Of a stretch of DNA of 64,000 nucleotides, positions 13,476 to 26,900 are shown in pieces. The stretch's first letter is position 1, and each line of letters starts with the position of its first letter. Source of the stretch: Epinephelus fuscoguttatus (lineage: Eukaryota > Chordata > Actinopteri > Perciformes > Serranidae); the NCBI RefSeq assembly GCF_011397635.1, contig NC_064770.1:28847603-28911602 (forward strand). The letters run 5' to 3'. Below the pieces are notes generated by a model that was given only the letters and a program-made list of their open reading frames with translations, was not told where the DNA came from and made no database searches. The translations under genes and the position numbers were made by a program.

Positions 13476-15013
13476 CAGGTATTCATTAATTAATTTGTGA
13501 TTTTGTTGGTCTTTGTGCCCAACTCTTGCAGTATTGTTTGTAAGAATAATGGTACTATTAAGAGATTCAAGACTTTTCTGTATGTCTACACTGTTTTGCT
13601 ATACATTCATCAATGGCATCATTTCAAAGCCCCCTTTAAAATTCATCTATTTCAACTGCTGAATAATTTTTTTTTGGCCTGTGTGGCATGTGACATATCA
13701 CATGCGACAAATGCTGTTTGAGGACGCAGCATGCTAAAGATGCGAAGTATCAGCACATGAAGGATAATTCACAGCAATGACAGGGTGATAACTTCACACA
13801 CAACACAACATGTTGCATTATCTTTTCTGTAGGTTCAACTTGCGGCATAGCTTTAATGTTAGATATAAAGATGTTTAAGGGAAGACACTACAGGCGAAAA
13901 CAGTTTTTACATTAATTAGATTCTGGGCTGCTTTGCTTAGATAATGCATCATTTACAAATTTAAACAAAATTTCAGCAAATCTATAACACAAACGATTTT
14001 CTTAAAGTTAATCAGCTGGAGATGGTTCATGATGATATCTATAAAAAGATTTACCCTGTTCACCTGTAGTGTCTCCCTTATGGTGCACCAAAGATTTTCT
14101 CGACTGTTGTCTACTAAAGGCAAATGCTTTTTTGTGTATGAGGTGGGCTGAACATGCATGTTAAACCTATGTAATTGTTGGATATCAGAAAACAAGCTGC
14201 AGGTTCATGTGACTCAGAAAAACCTACAGGTGAAAAGAAGTAAAGGATTTGATTGCCGGACTAACTAACTTAGTTTGATTAGAGCTGGCTTTTGGCTCAA
14301 ACTCACATCTGGGTGCTAAATATGTACTAGTTACCACTTTAATGTAAAATATATGGGCTTCCATTGTTCTGATTAAAGTCTGACAGGCTCACTGCATCAA
14401 AAATGAACCTAAAATGTCTTGCAAAGTTTTTCATACTTACATATATAGTTTCAAGATCACTTTATTCATTATTATTGGATACTTAAAAGCCTCTAAGGAC
14501 AGTTGTGTGTCCAATAACCATAGCTTGCTTTACAACTTGTGTGAAGCTTGGAGAAGACATTACTGAGTTGCACTGTGGGAAATGTAGGAGCCATCAGTTT
14601 TGGAGCTTAAAAACAGGTCCAAAATGCTTCTGCCAAATCATCTTTTTTCTTGTAAGTCCACCAGCTTGATGGAACGGTGGTTAACATTCAGCTTAGAGTT
14701 GGATATGCTGTAAAACTTTAAGTTCTCAAAGCTCTAGCTGCAGAGACTGAAATGCAGTATCAGTGTGCTTACTGGTAAATCCAATTATGGAATCAGACAT
14801 CCGTAAATGTGAAGAATTTCTGAATTCTTGGTCAATGCTGAGATATGCTTTTGCAGAAATAAGAGATACGGACACACGCCTGGCATCACTGGAGTTAAAC
14901 ATGTTCTAGTTACAGCGTCAATCGATCAGGGCGGGCAGATGGGATGACTCGTGAGTTTTGATTGAGGAGGGTTGACTTCTCTCTCCAGAGGCTGACAGGA
15001 CACACGTCAAACC
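13476..15013. other. xpo6-nme4 intergenic DNA and nme4 upstream region
   Basis: AT-rich sequence with no supported exon or RNA gene. The last roughly 100 bases before the ATG at 15014 must hold the nme4 5'UTR. The start context is ACCATGG, close to the vertebrate Kozak consensus. No clear TATA box or CpG island was seen. Confidence 0.5.
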
Positions 15014-18012
15014 ATGGTCATGTTGCGGAGGTGCATTTTTAACAGGATTTACCAACAGTTTTATTCATGCAGTCAATTAAGCTCTAAAAGTCTTCCATCA
15101 GCTGGGGTTCCTTCTGCAGTGTTGGGTGGACACAGAGCCGCTTGGCACAGGAGCAATTCAAGTAAGTAACTGAATTTATATCGATTTTACTGTTATTTTT
15201 TTATGATTCCTTGCCTTGTTATTTTTCTGGTCTTTTGCAGCCTTGAATCGTGGGACTTTTACTTTTCACAAAGGGTTCAACGACACTCTGTTTTGAATCT
15301 GTGGTGACAAAAATATATATTTCTTTAGGTTTAAATAAATACTATTGTTTTTGGCACCGAGTCAAAGAGACTTTACCTCCGGGGCGCAGGTTCATTTGTT
15401 CCAAACGTAACGGGACTGTCTGCGAAAACAAATGTGCTCGCCAGACTCATGGGGGTCATGAACTGCAACTAGGTTAGAGATAGAAGATAGTGACGATGAT
15501 GTGATGCTGGAGACACAGTGACCTGCGGTGTGCGTAATGGTGCCAAAAACTTACGCACTCTGCGTAATAGTCAAAGCACGGTATCATGTACGACACCCGA
15601 ACCCTGAATTGCCCTGATGGGAACTTCCGTCCAGCTCGTGAAACAGTTGCTGTGCTTGACTTGCACAGGCGGTCTGAGAGTTAAATGCCAGTAGAGTTCC
15701 TCCCGTGGCGGGTCACGTGTCTCTGTAATTGACCGCATGCAGCCATTCATTACCTCCGCCATGGTGTTAGTTGAAGCTGCTTTTCTGTGTCTGTGCATCT
15801 AAATATGTAAAATGCGCCTACTTCATTAAGCTACTTAATCTGTATGCAAACTCTTTCGTGTGTGTGGGTGGGTGGGTGCGTGTGGATGTGCGTGGTGGAT
15901 GTCTGTTTTCCTGCCTGTGGTAGACATTGGGTAAATATTTGTCCTTTCCCCTGTAGGTGACAAATATTGACAGTATGTAAGGGTCAGTGGTGGAATCTAA
16001 CTAAGTGCATTTACTCAAGTACTGTACTTAAGTACAAATTTAAGGTACTTGTATGCTGGTATTTCCATTTTACTTTATGGCCTAGGTCTATTTATACTCC
16101 TCTCAGTGGCATAAGGTAGTTTCCAAGGGCCCCAGTGCACACTATTTTGACAGGCCCCAGTGTATGTTAGTTACTAGTTATAAGGCGCACACACACCACT
16201 GGCAACTGTTTACAAAAAAGCCAAAGGAATTTAATTTAGGGAGCTTTGCTACATTTTCCTCTTGTGCCTTTCTCTCTTAGACTTTCTTACTGCCACTTTT
16301 TTTTATCATTCTATTTTTTATTTTATTTTTTTTTTTTTATTTTATTTTTTTTTTTTTTTATTCACTGGGCGTACAACTGTGCTCAGCTTGTCAGTCCTGA
16401 CAGATTTTGGGCCTAAAGTAACTACTGTATGATGTCGTTAGGCAACATCAACACCATCAACATACATGTTATCCAACAATCATCACTGCATACCTGTACA
16501 GGTATATATAACCATTTATGGGTTTTTTTAAGTTCATGTAGAAAAAGCATATAATTTTGTTATGGATTGCTACTGAATATTTTACCAAAAATAGTCCTAT
16601 TATTATGTGTCTATACAGTATATGTTAGGAATTCATTGTTCTTCAAGGCTGGTTTTCCTTTTCTTCAACAAGATAAATACAGCTTTAATTTGAAGGAGTA
16701 ACAAAACATTAAAGTGAAAGTAGTCAGTATGTTATGGATTGCAACTGACTTTGTTGCGAAAAGAAAATCATGACAGAGATGGGATTTACACCCCTGACTC
16801 CACTGCACTACATTTATTTTCTAGCTTTAGTTACTTTGTAGATTATTGAAAAACATTGAAAAAAACAATTAACTAATACATCATGATATATTGTTTCGGC
16901 CTAGATTACGGTATCCAGCTGTAAGGGAAGCTGTAGCTCAGGAGGAAGAGCAGGTCATCTTCAAATCATTACATACATTCCTCACCACTAGCTGCCACTA
17001 AATCCCCCTAAATCTTTCACACTGTTCCTTCAAGTGTCTTCTGCCACCAATACGTATGTAATTTTATTTTATTTAAGTAAGATCTTAAATGCAGGACTTT
17101 TACTTGCAACAGAGTATTTTTACACTGAGGTGTTACTACTTTATCTGTCCCACCAGCTGTTCCGGATCTAAGGGAGCGGACTCTTATTGCTGTAAAGCCA
17201 GATGGAGTTCAGCGTCGTCTCATAGGACAAGTCATCCAGCGCTTTGAGCAGCGGGGCTTCAAGCTGGTTGGCCTGAAAATGCTGCGGGTACAGATGTCTG
17301 AAATCAATGTCGTTCATGATGTTCTGCACAGATTCTCTGTTTAATTTCTAACCATCTCTGCTGTGAAGGTGTCTGAGGATCTCCTGTCTCAGCACTACAC
17401 TCATCTGAGGACTAAGCCCTTCTATCCCAGGCTGGTGGAGTACATGACCTCAGGGCCTGTGGTTGTCATGGTGAGGGCTCCTGTTTTTGAATCGTTGTGG
17501 GGTTTTCCTGTATTTTAGAGTAGCTCTGTCTTTTTTTTAAATTTTCTCCACTTTTGCTTTAATTGCTTTATGATCTCTCGCAAATAGATCACTGTATTTC
17601 ATGTGTTAAGTTGTTCTAAATCTCTGCGAATTCTGAATATGTTGTTTTTCTGTGTTTCTGTGTGATGTTTTATTTTTTGTTTTAGGTGTGGGAAGGGCAC
17701 AAAGTAGTCCAGGCAACCCGTACAATGGTGGGACATACTAACCCAGCTGAGGCCCAGGCAGGCACAGTCAGAGGAGATTTCAGCTTTCATGTCAGCAGGT
17801 ATTTGATCCCATTATGTGCCACCATGCAGGTATTATGTATTCTTTTTTAGGTCTTGGAGGTAAAATAATGATGTGTGTTGGTCATTTAAAGGAATGTGGT
17901 TCATGCAAGTGATTCACTGGAGACGGCACAGAGGGAGATTGGGTTGTGGTTTCAGAAAAAGGAGCTCCTGAACTGGGACTGCATTGACAAGACCATCACC
18001 TGTGAGGTGTGA
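15014..18012 (+). CDS. nme4: Nucleoside diphosphate kinase, mitochondrial
   Basis: Exons 15014-15161, 17157-17287, 17369-17470, 17686-17798 and 17892-18012 (TGA) total 615 nt, 204 aa, with consistent phases. NDP kinases transfer the gamma phosphate of NTPs to NDPs through a phosphohistidine; NME4 acts at mitochondrial membranes. The first ~50 residues start [15 protein letters not shown], rich in Arg and hydrophobics and without acidic residues, as expected of a matrix-targeting presequence. The kinase core follows: [14 protein letters not shown] with the conserved Lys, [20 protein letters not shown], and the active-site motif NVVHASDS with its His. The leader and the [12 protein letters not shown] junction match NME4 better than NME3. 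The ATG has a strong Kozak context (ACCATGG). It lies in tandem 2.1 kb after xpo6 and converges with eps8l1. Intron 1 is about 2 kb and full of transposon relics; see the findings. Confidence 0.95.
15983..17156. mobile_element. Interrupted AAGTAC-type MITE spanning most of nme4 intron 1
   Basis: The left part (15983-16085) reads CTAAGTGCATTTACTCAAGT-ACTGTACTTAAGTAC; middle and right parts reappear at 16795-16850 (CACTACATTTATTTTCTAGC) and 17085-17156 (GGACTTTTACTTGCAACAGA, GTATTTTTACACTGAGG). In between is other repeat DNA, including a family-A MITE end at about 16965-17037. The element runs up to the exon 2 splice acceptor. Confidence 0.6.
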
Positions 18013-18840
18013 AGATGCTGAGAGGCAGACGCAGTGAGAATCAGAAATACTACCTCTTCTCCTGCTGCTCAAAGGTGTGTCCTTTGTGACGGTGTGATGA
18101 CACCACAGTGATTGCAACAGATGAGTCAAATTCAGTGTTCCTACCAAATAATTTACCTCAGTATCAGTGCACTTAGAGTCACAAAGATTTTTGTTGAAAC
18201 AAATGTGACTGACTTTTTTTTTTAATCAAGCTACATTAGCAGCAATGCACATACAAATATAGCTGTTACATCTTTAATTTAAGAGCAATAATAGGAGCAG
18301 TTGTGACTCAGGGTGAGATGTGTGTAGTAATCATTTGTCATTCTGGACCCTGCAACAGATAAATATAGTATTGTGAATATGTGCAAAACACTGAGCTGCA
18401 GTTTGGAGCCATAGTGGATTAACTTAAAGGAATTCTTCACCTACAAAATGATCATTTAGATATCAGTTACTTCCCTTTCTCCACGGTGAACAAAGAATCC
18501 AAATAAGAGAGAGTTCTTGGATGGTGTGAATGGCTATATCAGGCTACACATTTTAAACTACCTATATAAATTCATGGAAATGGGCTAAAATATTATGATC
18601 ATTTTGTGGGTGTAGTATTCCCTTAATTAAATCCGACTGACAGACGTAGATATTGTCAGTGGCTCAGCACCTGATTTACAGCTGAAGTGTATTGTATGTG
18701 GCGCAAAGTAGGTCAAACGTCAACAATAAATCTGGATAGCTATTGGTCTGGATAGTCTAAAGTGCTGTAAAGTTACAAGTTACTTCATGTCAAAAATTGA
18801 AGTATTACCAAGCAATAAAGAAAAAGTAAGATTTAATTTG
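18013..18840 (+). terminator. nme4 3' end with poly(A) signal
   Basis: After the TGA at 18010-18012 the first clear AATAAA is at 18814-18819 (in GCAATAAAGAAA). A TTAA-flanked MITE (18424-18626) would lie inside this 3'UTR. An earlier cryptic poly(A) site cannot be excluded. Confidence 0.4.
18424..18626. mobile_element. Short MITE with TTAA flanks
   Basis: The segment starts TTAAAGGAATTCTTCACC and ends with the near-inverted GGGTGTAGTATTCCCTTAA. The imperfect terminal inverted repeats extend about 30 bases and include the shared string ACAAAATGATCAT. TTAA at both ends fits piggyBac-like target duplication. It is about 200 bp long with no coding capacity. Confidence 0.7.
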
Positions 18841-20942
18841 TCATTTGTAGGAGTTGACTTTCTACTGTTTGATAATCATGCACAGCTCCAGCAGGCTAAT
18901 AGATTGATAATAAAAATATCACAAATTTTTCCTTAATGTGAGGTAATAATAACTAATACATTAAATGTTACATACAGTAGTGTTGTTTTGGGAGCAGTCT
19001 ATGAAATGCACTAAAAAATGTTTTTAGAGGCGTCTACCGACAAGTGCAGTATGTCCTCAACTACTAGTGTAATTATCCTACTTTAAAACTGTAATCTTGT
19101 ACATTTTTGTAACCAAAATTGTTAAATGATATGCCTACCTCTGTTTAAAAGAAGAAAGAAATTAAATAAGAGGGTGAATGGTTTCAAGTGCACAATTTTG
19201 TCAGGGATTGTCTGAAATTGGACTAGCTGATCGTAGTTAGCCAAAATATTACGTAAAATGTGTTGGTGCTATCAGTGTATAAATGTGCTTCAGCAATATA
19301 ATGGTGATTTATCTCCGCCTGTTTTGATTGAGCATTGAATGATGCAGATTTTATGTATGTCGACATTTGAGTGTCACTAAAAAAATGACTTCAGTCTTGT
19401 GTTGCACTCATTATGTATAATTAAATTACTAATCTAGATTCATTAATCTTATGAAAAATGGTATGTTTTGATCATATAACTTGTCGATCTCATAAGGAAA
19501 AAAAGGGTTGTGGTAAACTCATATAAATGACACAAAAATACACTTAACTTAAATTTTATTCAAGCCACTATATTAACAGCAATGTATCCCCTTTGTTGCT
19601 GTGTTGTTGAGCATTATGTCATGATATGCTCCACAGCCTAAGTCTCAAAAACACAGAATCAGAAATCATTTTAGTCTCCATAGAAAATCATAGAATGAGG
19701 ACTGAAACTGTGTATTCATCATGTATCAGTTGAATGTGTATTTGGTCCAAAAGAGCATCTGGCTGCAACAAGTGACACTGTATTAACACAGATTGATGTG
19801 CAAGCAATAAAAACTCAATCAATTAAACATCTGTAGAGTCATCGATATTCTTGATAGAATGTACCTTTTTTTATATACCACTAAAAAGACATTTCAGTCC
19901 ATTGTTGTTAGCACACCAAACTAATCATCAGCATGTGATTTGGTTTATTGCACAGTATTTTTAGATATTGCCTGAACAACTTATGACAGAAATATTTAAA
20001 TTGTAAAACATACTATGAACACCAAACAGTCAGAATAGCTTGAAGGAGCTGTATACAACATTCAGAGCATATCTATGATTCACAGTCTGATACAGATTGT
20101 CTGCACACGGTTCTCAACATAGGGGTGGCACCATGGTGTGGGGGTTAGCACTGATGCCTCACAACAAGAGGGTTCCTGGCTTGATCCCGGGTATGGGAGC
20201 CCTTCTGTGTTCTGTGCGGAGTTTGCATGTTCTCCCCATGTCAGCATGGGTTTTCTCGGGGTTCTCCGGCTTCCTCCCACAGTCCAAAGTCATGCAAGTT
20301 GGGGATAGGTTAATTGGTGACTCTAAATTGTCCGTAGGTGTGAATGTGCCTCTCGCCCAATGTCAGCTGGGATAGGCTCCAAACTTGCCGTATTCAGTGC
20401 ATTCAGTCCAAAGGTTTAGCAAACCCACTGGCGATCACAGAGGTTCTCACAGGAATGAATGGACTTTCAGCTGACATGCTAATGTACACAGAGCTATGCG
20501 GGAACGAGACGTTAAATGCAATAAATGTACATATGGCAGGACCGGCTACCAAAGCAGCAAACAAAGAGGCTCGGATAACAACACACACAGAGGTAGTCTG
20601 ACTTCATTCTCTGCTCTGGATGCCATTACTCCAAATATTGGTTCTCTGCTATATTAATGCTCTGAACAATGTATACAGAACCTTGAAGTAAAACTCTGGC
20701 AAGAAGTTGAAGTTTTAAAGCCCCTCTTTCTTAAATACATGTAAAAATCCAAAATAGTCAATCAGAGTGTTAGTGAGTGAGCTTTACTTTTAACGCAGCT
20801 TACTTTTGTTGATGAATTTGTAGCATGTAGATATACAGCATGTACGATTAAAAGAATACAATTCAGCTGCAGCATCTCTGTATATGCTTAACCACATTGA
20901 TCTCCATTGATCTTTGTTGCCATGTCTGTTAGTGGATGTCCG
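18841..20942. other. Convergent intergenic region between nme4 and eps8l1
   Basis: No exon is supported. It must contain the eps8l1 3'UTR (minus strand). No AATAAA was found close to the eps8l1 stop; a possible one reads on the minus strand at 19944-19949, which would place the SINE at 20122-20392 inside the 3'UTR. Otherwise the DNA is AT-rich and featureless. Confidence 0.4.
20122..20392 (+). mobile_element. tRNA-like SINE, common teleost type
   Basis: The head reads GGTGGCACCATGGTGTGGGG-GTTAGCACTG followed by a B-box-like GGCTTGATCCC, then GTTTGCATGTTCTCCCC, CTTCCTCCCACAGTCCAAAG and GGTTAATTGGTGACTCTAAA. I recognise these as a highly dispersed fish repeat with a polymerase-III-like promoter. 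Sequence decay (TGATCCC rather than CGATTCC) suggests an old copy. Short ORFs overlapping it are shadows. Confidence 0.75.
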
Positions 20943-23900
20943 TCACACTATATCACTCTCCAAGTTCAGGTCGATCTTCAGCTTTTGTTTCTCCATTGCC
21001 GTCTCTAGTTCTGTTGCTTTGCGCACATCCTGTGGAGGACACAAGAAAATGTAATTTAGCAGGGAAATACCAAGGAAACTTTGGGTTTTCTGGAGGGCAA
21101 ACTTTGAAAGAAGCTTCCCAACTGTTTTAGTCCATTCATTTAAAAACTGTCATTGGAAAATATGCTTAAATTTAACTCCTATTTGATCACATTAAAATCC
21201 AATGTCTGCACAGTGAAGGTCAAATTAAAACACACTGCTGAAGACACCCATTATGAATTTCTTTTAGTACCAGACCAAGCACAAGAAGGCTCTCTAGCTC
21301 TGACCTTTGAGGTCTGTTGGACCTGATGTGCATTTCATGTTTTGTAAATTGAAAGGTAAATAATCTTTAGTCAAGGTAGGTCAGTGACATTGTGTTAAAC
21401 AACGTAGGCTACAGTACGTCTGTTCATAAGTCAGGGCTGAGCAAACAACTGGCTCAGAACACACAGACACACACAAACACACAAGAACATACGGTACAGC
21501 CAGAAAACTGCACAATACTGTACAATTCTCTCTTATGTAATTCTTTCCAATTCTACTCATTAAATTGAGCACACTTGTAGTATGGTGCACACATTTGTAT
21601 ACATTTCTTATATTTCTTGAACAACATATCCCTTCTCATATTTGTATATTTTCTTATATTTGATATTTATATGTACTCACTGTGTTACATAAATGTTCTC
21701 TTTTTTCATTTCTATTTTCTTAGTATTTCTTTATACCTATATACAGTAAAGGAGCAACTGTAACATGAAACAGTTTCTCCCTGTTTCCCTGGGGATCAAT
21801 AAATTCTGAATCTGAAAAATAACACTGGACTAACCTCAAGAAGGGCCTTCTGCACCATAATTTGGCTGTAGACTCTCTGGCCTTCGTCCGGTGACACGGT
21901 GCAGAGTTCACCTTTATCCAGGGAAAAAAGCTGCGCTCCATTTAAAATGCCCAGACTCTGTACTGTCCTAACAGAGGAGGAAGGAGCAACAGAATCAGTC
22001 TTCAGAGAGTTTTCATTGTCATTAGTTCACCTATAACCTGGAAATAAGAATCCAGGTGTTTGAACTGTAAAACAAAATATAGGCTTACCTTCTTTTATGA
22101 TTCACTTCTTTATTTTCCTGTTGTAGTAATTCCTCTAAATGTCATTGTAGCTTACTGTTTATGTTCAACTCCAGCTCCCCTCAGTCCACAGTTAAGTTGC
22201 AAAACATAAACATTGTCAGGGAGGACAGTTTAACATTTGGGGGCGCTATTGTGCACTAAAAATCTGGGAGTGTGCCTTTGCAAGCTGCATGAATAATGCA
22301 TACAAACGGTATTAAACATGTTGGACATGATATTCCTTTAATATCACTTGATATTCCTCATGGATCTTGAGAACAAGCTGTAGCTTCAAATAAACTAATT
22401 GGTACTACAAACTAGCTTTGTGCTGGAGTTCTCTCTAAAAATGCTCACTCACTGTTGGCTGAAGCCCTTGGTGTTGAGCCAGGCCTCCACCTCAACAGCT
22501 GGTGAGTGGTAGTTCAGGGGAGTAGAAGTGTCAGCTGTGCGGGGGACCACTGGCGGACGGGCTGAGTCTCTTCTCCCAGCTAGCCGCTGAAGGAGCTCAT
22601 CATTTATTATCAGGACTACAAATGCAAAACACACAAAACTTAATTTGTAAGTTGGTGCTCAACCTCTAGGGTTATTTGATATGATGAATGTTCATAGATG
22701 GTACTGACAAAATTTCTAACGACTTTTAGACACACGTAGACAGAGGTCTGTTTATGGATAGCTATCTCTGTACTTACTGTCAACATCATCTCAGTGTTTT
22801 GTAGGACTGAGATTTGAAAGGCTGCACCTGCTGTAAAGTGCACCTAGTAACAACAAAAGAGCTGATGCAATTTACTGGACAGTTTTAACCAAAAGATTAT
22901 TGTGTCAAAGACATCAGTTTCCATGTGGCATGATGCATCATGGAGCTACAGCATACAGGGAACTTGGCAGTGGAAGCACGGCACTCAGCGTGGATGCGAC
23001 AATACACTGGAGGTGGGCATCTTAATAAATGCTAGCTGTCTGCTGGAGGCAGGACTTGTGTGCGCTTAAAGGTCCAGTGAGTAGGATTTAGGGGGAAATA
23101 TTGGCAAAGTGAAATAAAATATAGTAAGTATATTTTCTTTAGTGTATAATCACGTGGAAATAAGAATCATTGTGTTTGTTACCTTAGAATGAGTTGTGTA
23201 TATCTACAGGAACAGGTCCTTTTTCATGGAGATCGCCATGTTTACTGCCATGTTTCTACAGTAACCCAGAAACTACAAACCAAACACTGGCTCCAGATAG
23301 GGCCACTGACATTTTTGTATCGGCCACTGTAGTTAACAGCCCTTCTGCAACAAGCAATGTTGGAAAAACACTGATTTGTAACATGAAACTGCTTATCACA
23401 GGGTCTTTTTGTTTTAAAGAGGAAGAGTGATCTCCACAGATGATTTGGCTCCCAGTAAAAACCTCCTAAACCATTAACAACGGTGGAATTCTAGCTGGGA
23501 TAAATTTCAGCTTGTTGCAACCCGCAATCCTCACCAGTGGGTGCCACCAAATCTCCCTAAATCTTACACTGAACCTTTGAGTGACAGATGAGATCAGTAC
23601 TGACTGCTACTGCTGTAAGATGCTGAAATTGAACATAAGAAGCTTCTGGGATCCAATATGTTTGTGAACTTGATATCACATGATTTACCATTGCCGATAT
23701 CAAACATGTATGGGCATGTTACCTGGGTCACTGTCTTCTCCTTGCATCATTTGCGATGGTAAAATCATGCTCTGTGGTCGCATCGGGCTTGTAGCAGCAG
23801 GACTAGTCCTAACTGGGCTTGGTGGAGCATATGAGAAGTACTTTGTCCGAGGGGAAAGGGGCGTCTGTTGTGGAAAAGCAACAATTCCATGGGAATGTTG

Positions 23901-26900
23901 TGGAAAAGCAGGAATAGATAATTAAATTGCAAGATGAGATGAGTCAAAAAGCTGCTGTGTGTGTAATATTTGAGGTACTGAAACAAAAAACAGCAAATCT
24001 CTGTATGTTGTGTGTGTATTTGTACCTTTGAATCTCTAAGTACCACGGGGCTGCCTCCTCCAGTGTTATTCAACGCAGACAGAGGCTCCAGGATATTAAA
24101 GGGGACAAATCCTATCTGGTCAAAGCGATTCCGACACTTCCACCACCGCTTCGACGACTCGATGACCTAAAGAAAGATCAGTGGAGTTTTGTGATACATT
24201 CCAGGAATACATCTACATTGGCGGGTGGGTCACCACTACCCAGTAATTCTATTTATGGATGTGTACCTCTAATGTTTCTCCTTGTAGCACAGAGAGCTCA
24301 CTGCTGTTTCTGGCCACAAAGTCGTAACTGCAGCAGAAAAGTCTCTCACCCTCTGGTGGAAGCCCATTTCCTTCTCTGAAATGTAATTTAAAAGATATAA
24401 AACATGAGGAAAAAATTAAACTGATTTAACAAAGTGGAGTCAGATATCAGTAATTTTAATCTCTGATGACACTGGACTTCATGCAGGAACTAATATATGA
24501 TATTTTTGTTCATTTCCACAGTTTGTTCTGTATTTTGTTATCAGCCATTGATTTCTGGGATTCACCAATGGTTTCTCATTTTTGCTCTTTTCTTAGATGA
24601 AAGAAAATTTTACATGTGGTCAAGAGCGCTCTAAAAAACATCCCATTTTCATAGTCAACAAATTCACTGATTGAAAGTAAACATGAGTTTTAAATTTGAG
24701 GAACATAAAAAAAAGGTATGAATATCATGTACTGAAATTCAGATTATTATATGTCTTATATTTATTATAATGAGTTGATTGTTGAATTTTGCTTCTATTT
24801 TTGTGTCAAACAATTTTCTATTAATTGTCGTTACTCTGCATCTCTCTGCTGAGACAGCATCACAAATGTTTTGTCACTATTGGCTTTTTGATTGTCTTGT
24901 AATATCTGACATTCTGGAAAATCTGTTTTACTTTGTTTTAGTTTATTAAACAGTATGTCAATTATGCACAAGGTCTTCCTCTTACCGCCTTTTTTGTTGG
25001 CACCTCTACAATTCTTGGGCATGTGCCAGAGTTTTTACACACAGTACATCTGTCATATAAAGTATTTAGACAGTGTTACCCATGCTGACAGGTCAGATGG
25101 GATCAACACACCTAAAAACACATTTGGATAATTAAGAATGTTTGGTGCATCTGGAGTTGACTCTCTTATTATTTTTTCTTTTAACAGAAGAACTTCATGA
25201 GAACATTGCTGCATGAGGCCCATTGACATGAGTTATTCTCAGACTTTATAACCTCCAGACTGATTTTATGAGGCAGTACTGTTATACTGTTAATTTAGGA
25301 ACTTAGCTGGCATTGTAACTCCTGCTATAAAAACATAATTGGACCTTGTTCTGTAACCCTTTTTTTTTTAATGTCTACAGACTTACACTTCATCAGTGCC
25401 TTCACCCGGGCTCTGTGCTATCTGTCGAGCTTGCGCCTGTAGATTTCGCGCCCCCCTACTTTCCATGAGAGCATCTTCTTTGTGCTGCGACTGGATCGGA
25501 TCTTCGCAAAACTGGCCAGTTGAGTCATAAGCCTGAGGCTGCCACCCATCCAGGAAGACAGGTGAGTATGGAGGGACAGACACACTGAGTTGTGAACTGA
25601 GAAAGAAAGCAAGAGGTTCTTGTTAAAGCAACATGACACACTCTCAAACCAATTTATACACACACACATACATAAGCCAACAGACCAGGGTGAAATCCAG
25701 TTGGGCCCTAATGAAGTCCAGAGCTCCTTTTCATCTTTGGTCAGATGCTCCTGAAGCAGTGAAACAGCACCACTGGTCATAGCAGGACTGAGCACTGACG
25801 CTCCTAACGCTGGCCCTCCAGTGGTCTTCACCATCTGTGTAAGAGAGCGTCAGTCAGTCAATATCATAGAGAAAGAGAAACCTCTTAATGAAACTTAAGA
25901 AAGACTCACCAGTCTAAGAGGTACAAAGATGGAATGCAGCAGCTCTGGTGCGTCAGGCTGTTTGATGGATGACTTGAGACGATCCTAAATAAACCAGCAA
26001 ATGGGGTCAGTGGTTTTATCTAAATTTACGTGTAAATTTGTGAAGTTACTCAGTGCTTGATTATGACATATCTAATCTCACCAGCAGACTGAGGGAGTAC
26101 TTGATTTTTTGAAAGATGTCTACAAATTCTTCCTCAGATGGAGGGAGAGCTTTCAGGGTCAACAAATCATCTGCAGAGAAGAGCACAATGACAGCTACAA
26201 CTTAACAGGATAGACATGAAGCAGACACATAACTGTGTCACAATTACTGTTGTTATTATGTTCATGCATTGATTTTTCAAATTTGATATTGGTATCAGTA
26301 TCATTTAAGCTGCAAGCTGTCAAATGCAAGTTATAGTACGCTTTTAACAAAATGAAAAAAAAAACAGAAAATTGAAATAATAGGAGAAAAACAGAAACAC
26401 AACAGTATAATGAAGTGTAAGTAAGGGTGTGGAATGCTTGTTCTGGCTTGTTCCAACAAGTACACCCACAAAACAAAGTTGGTGGTTATTTCATTATTAA
26501 TGCATTCATATGTTTATTACATTCAGTCTTATCTAGAGTCACACCTAACCAAACATACACTAGCCAGAAACCTGGGAAACACCCTGGTCATGCTGCGATT
26601 ACAAAAGGTGAAGATTGATAGGTGCTTAAGCTTCCATCCACACCTAATGGCAATCTATAGTATCTAATCAAGAGTGAAACCAAACCAAACCCCTAAAAAT
26701 GTGGTCATGTATTGTCAGAATGAAAACTGATTATTGATTTTCATTCCATTGGATAATGGCAATTTAAAGAGACAGTTCAACCCCAAATCAAAAATGCATA
26801 TTTGTCCTCTTACCTATCGTGCCATTATTCAATCTAGACTGTTTTAGTTTGATTTGCCGAAGTTTGGAGGTATCAGCAGTAGAGATGTCTGCCTTCTCTC

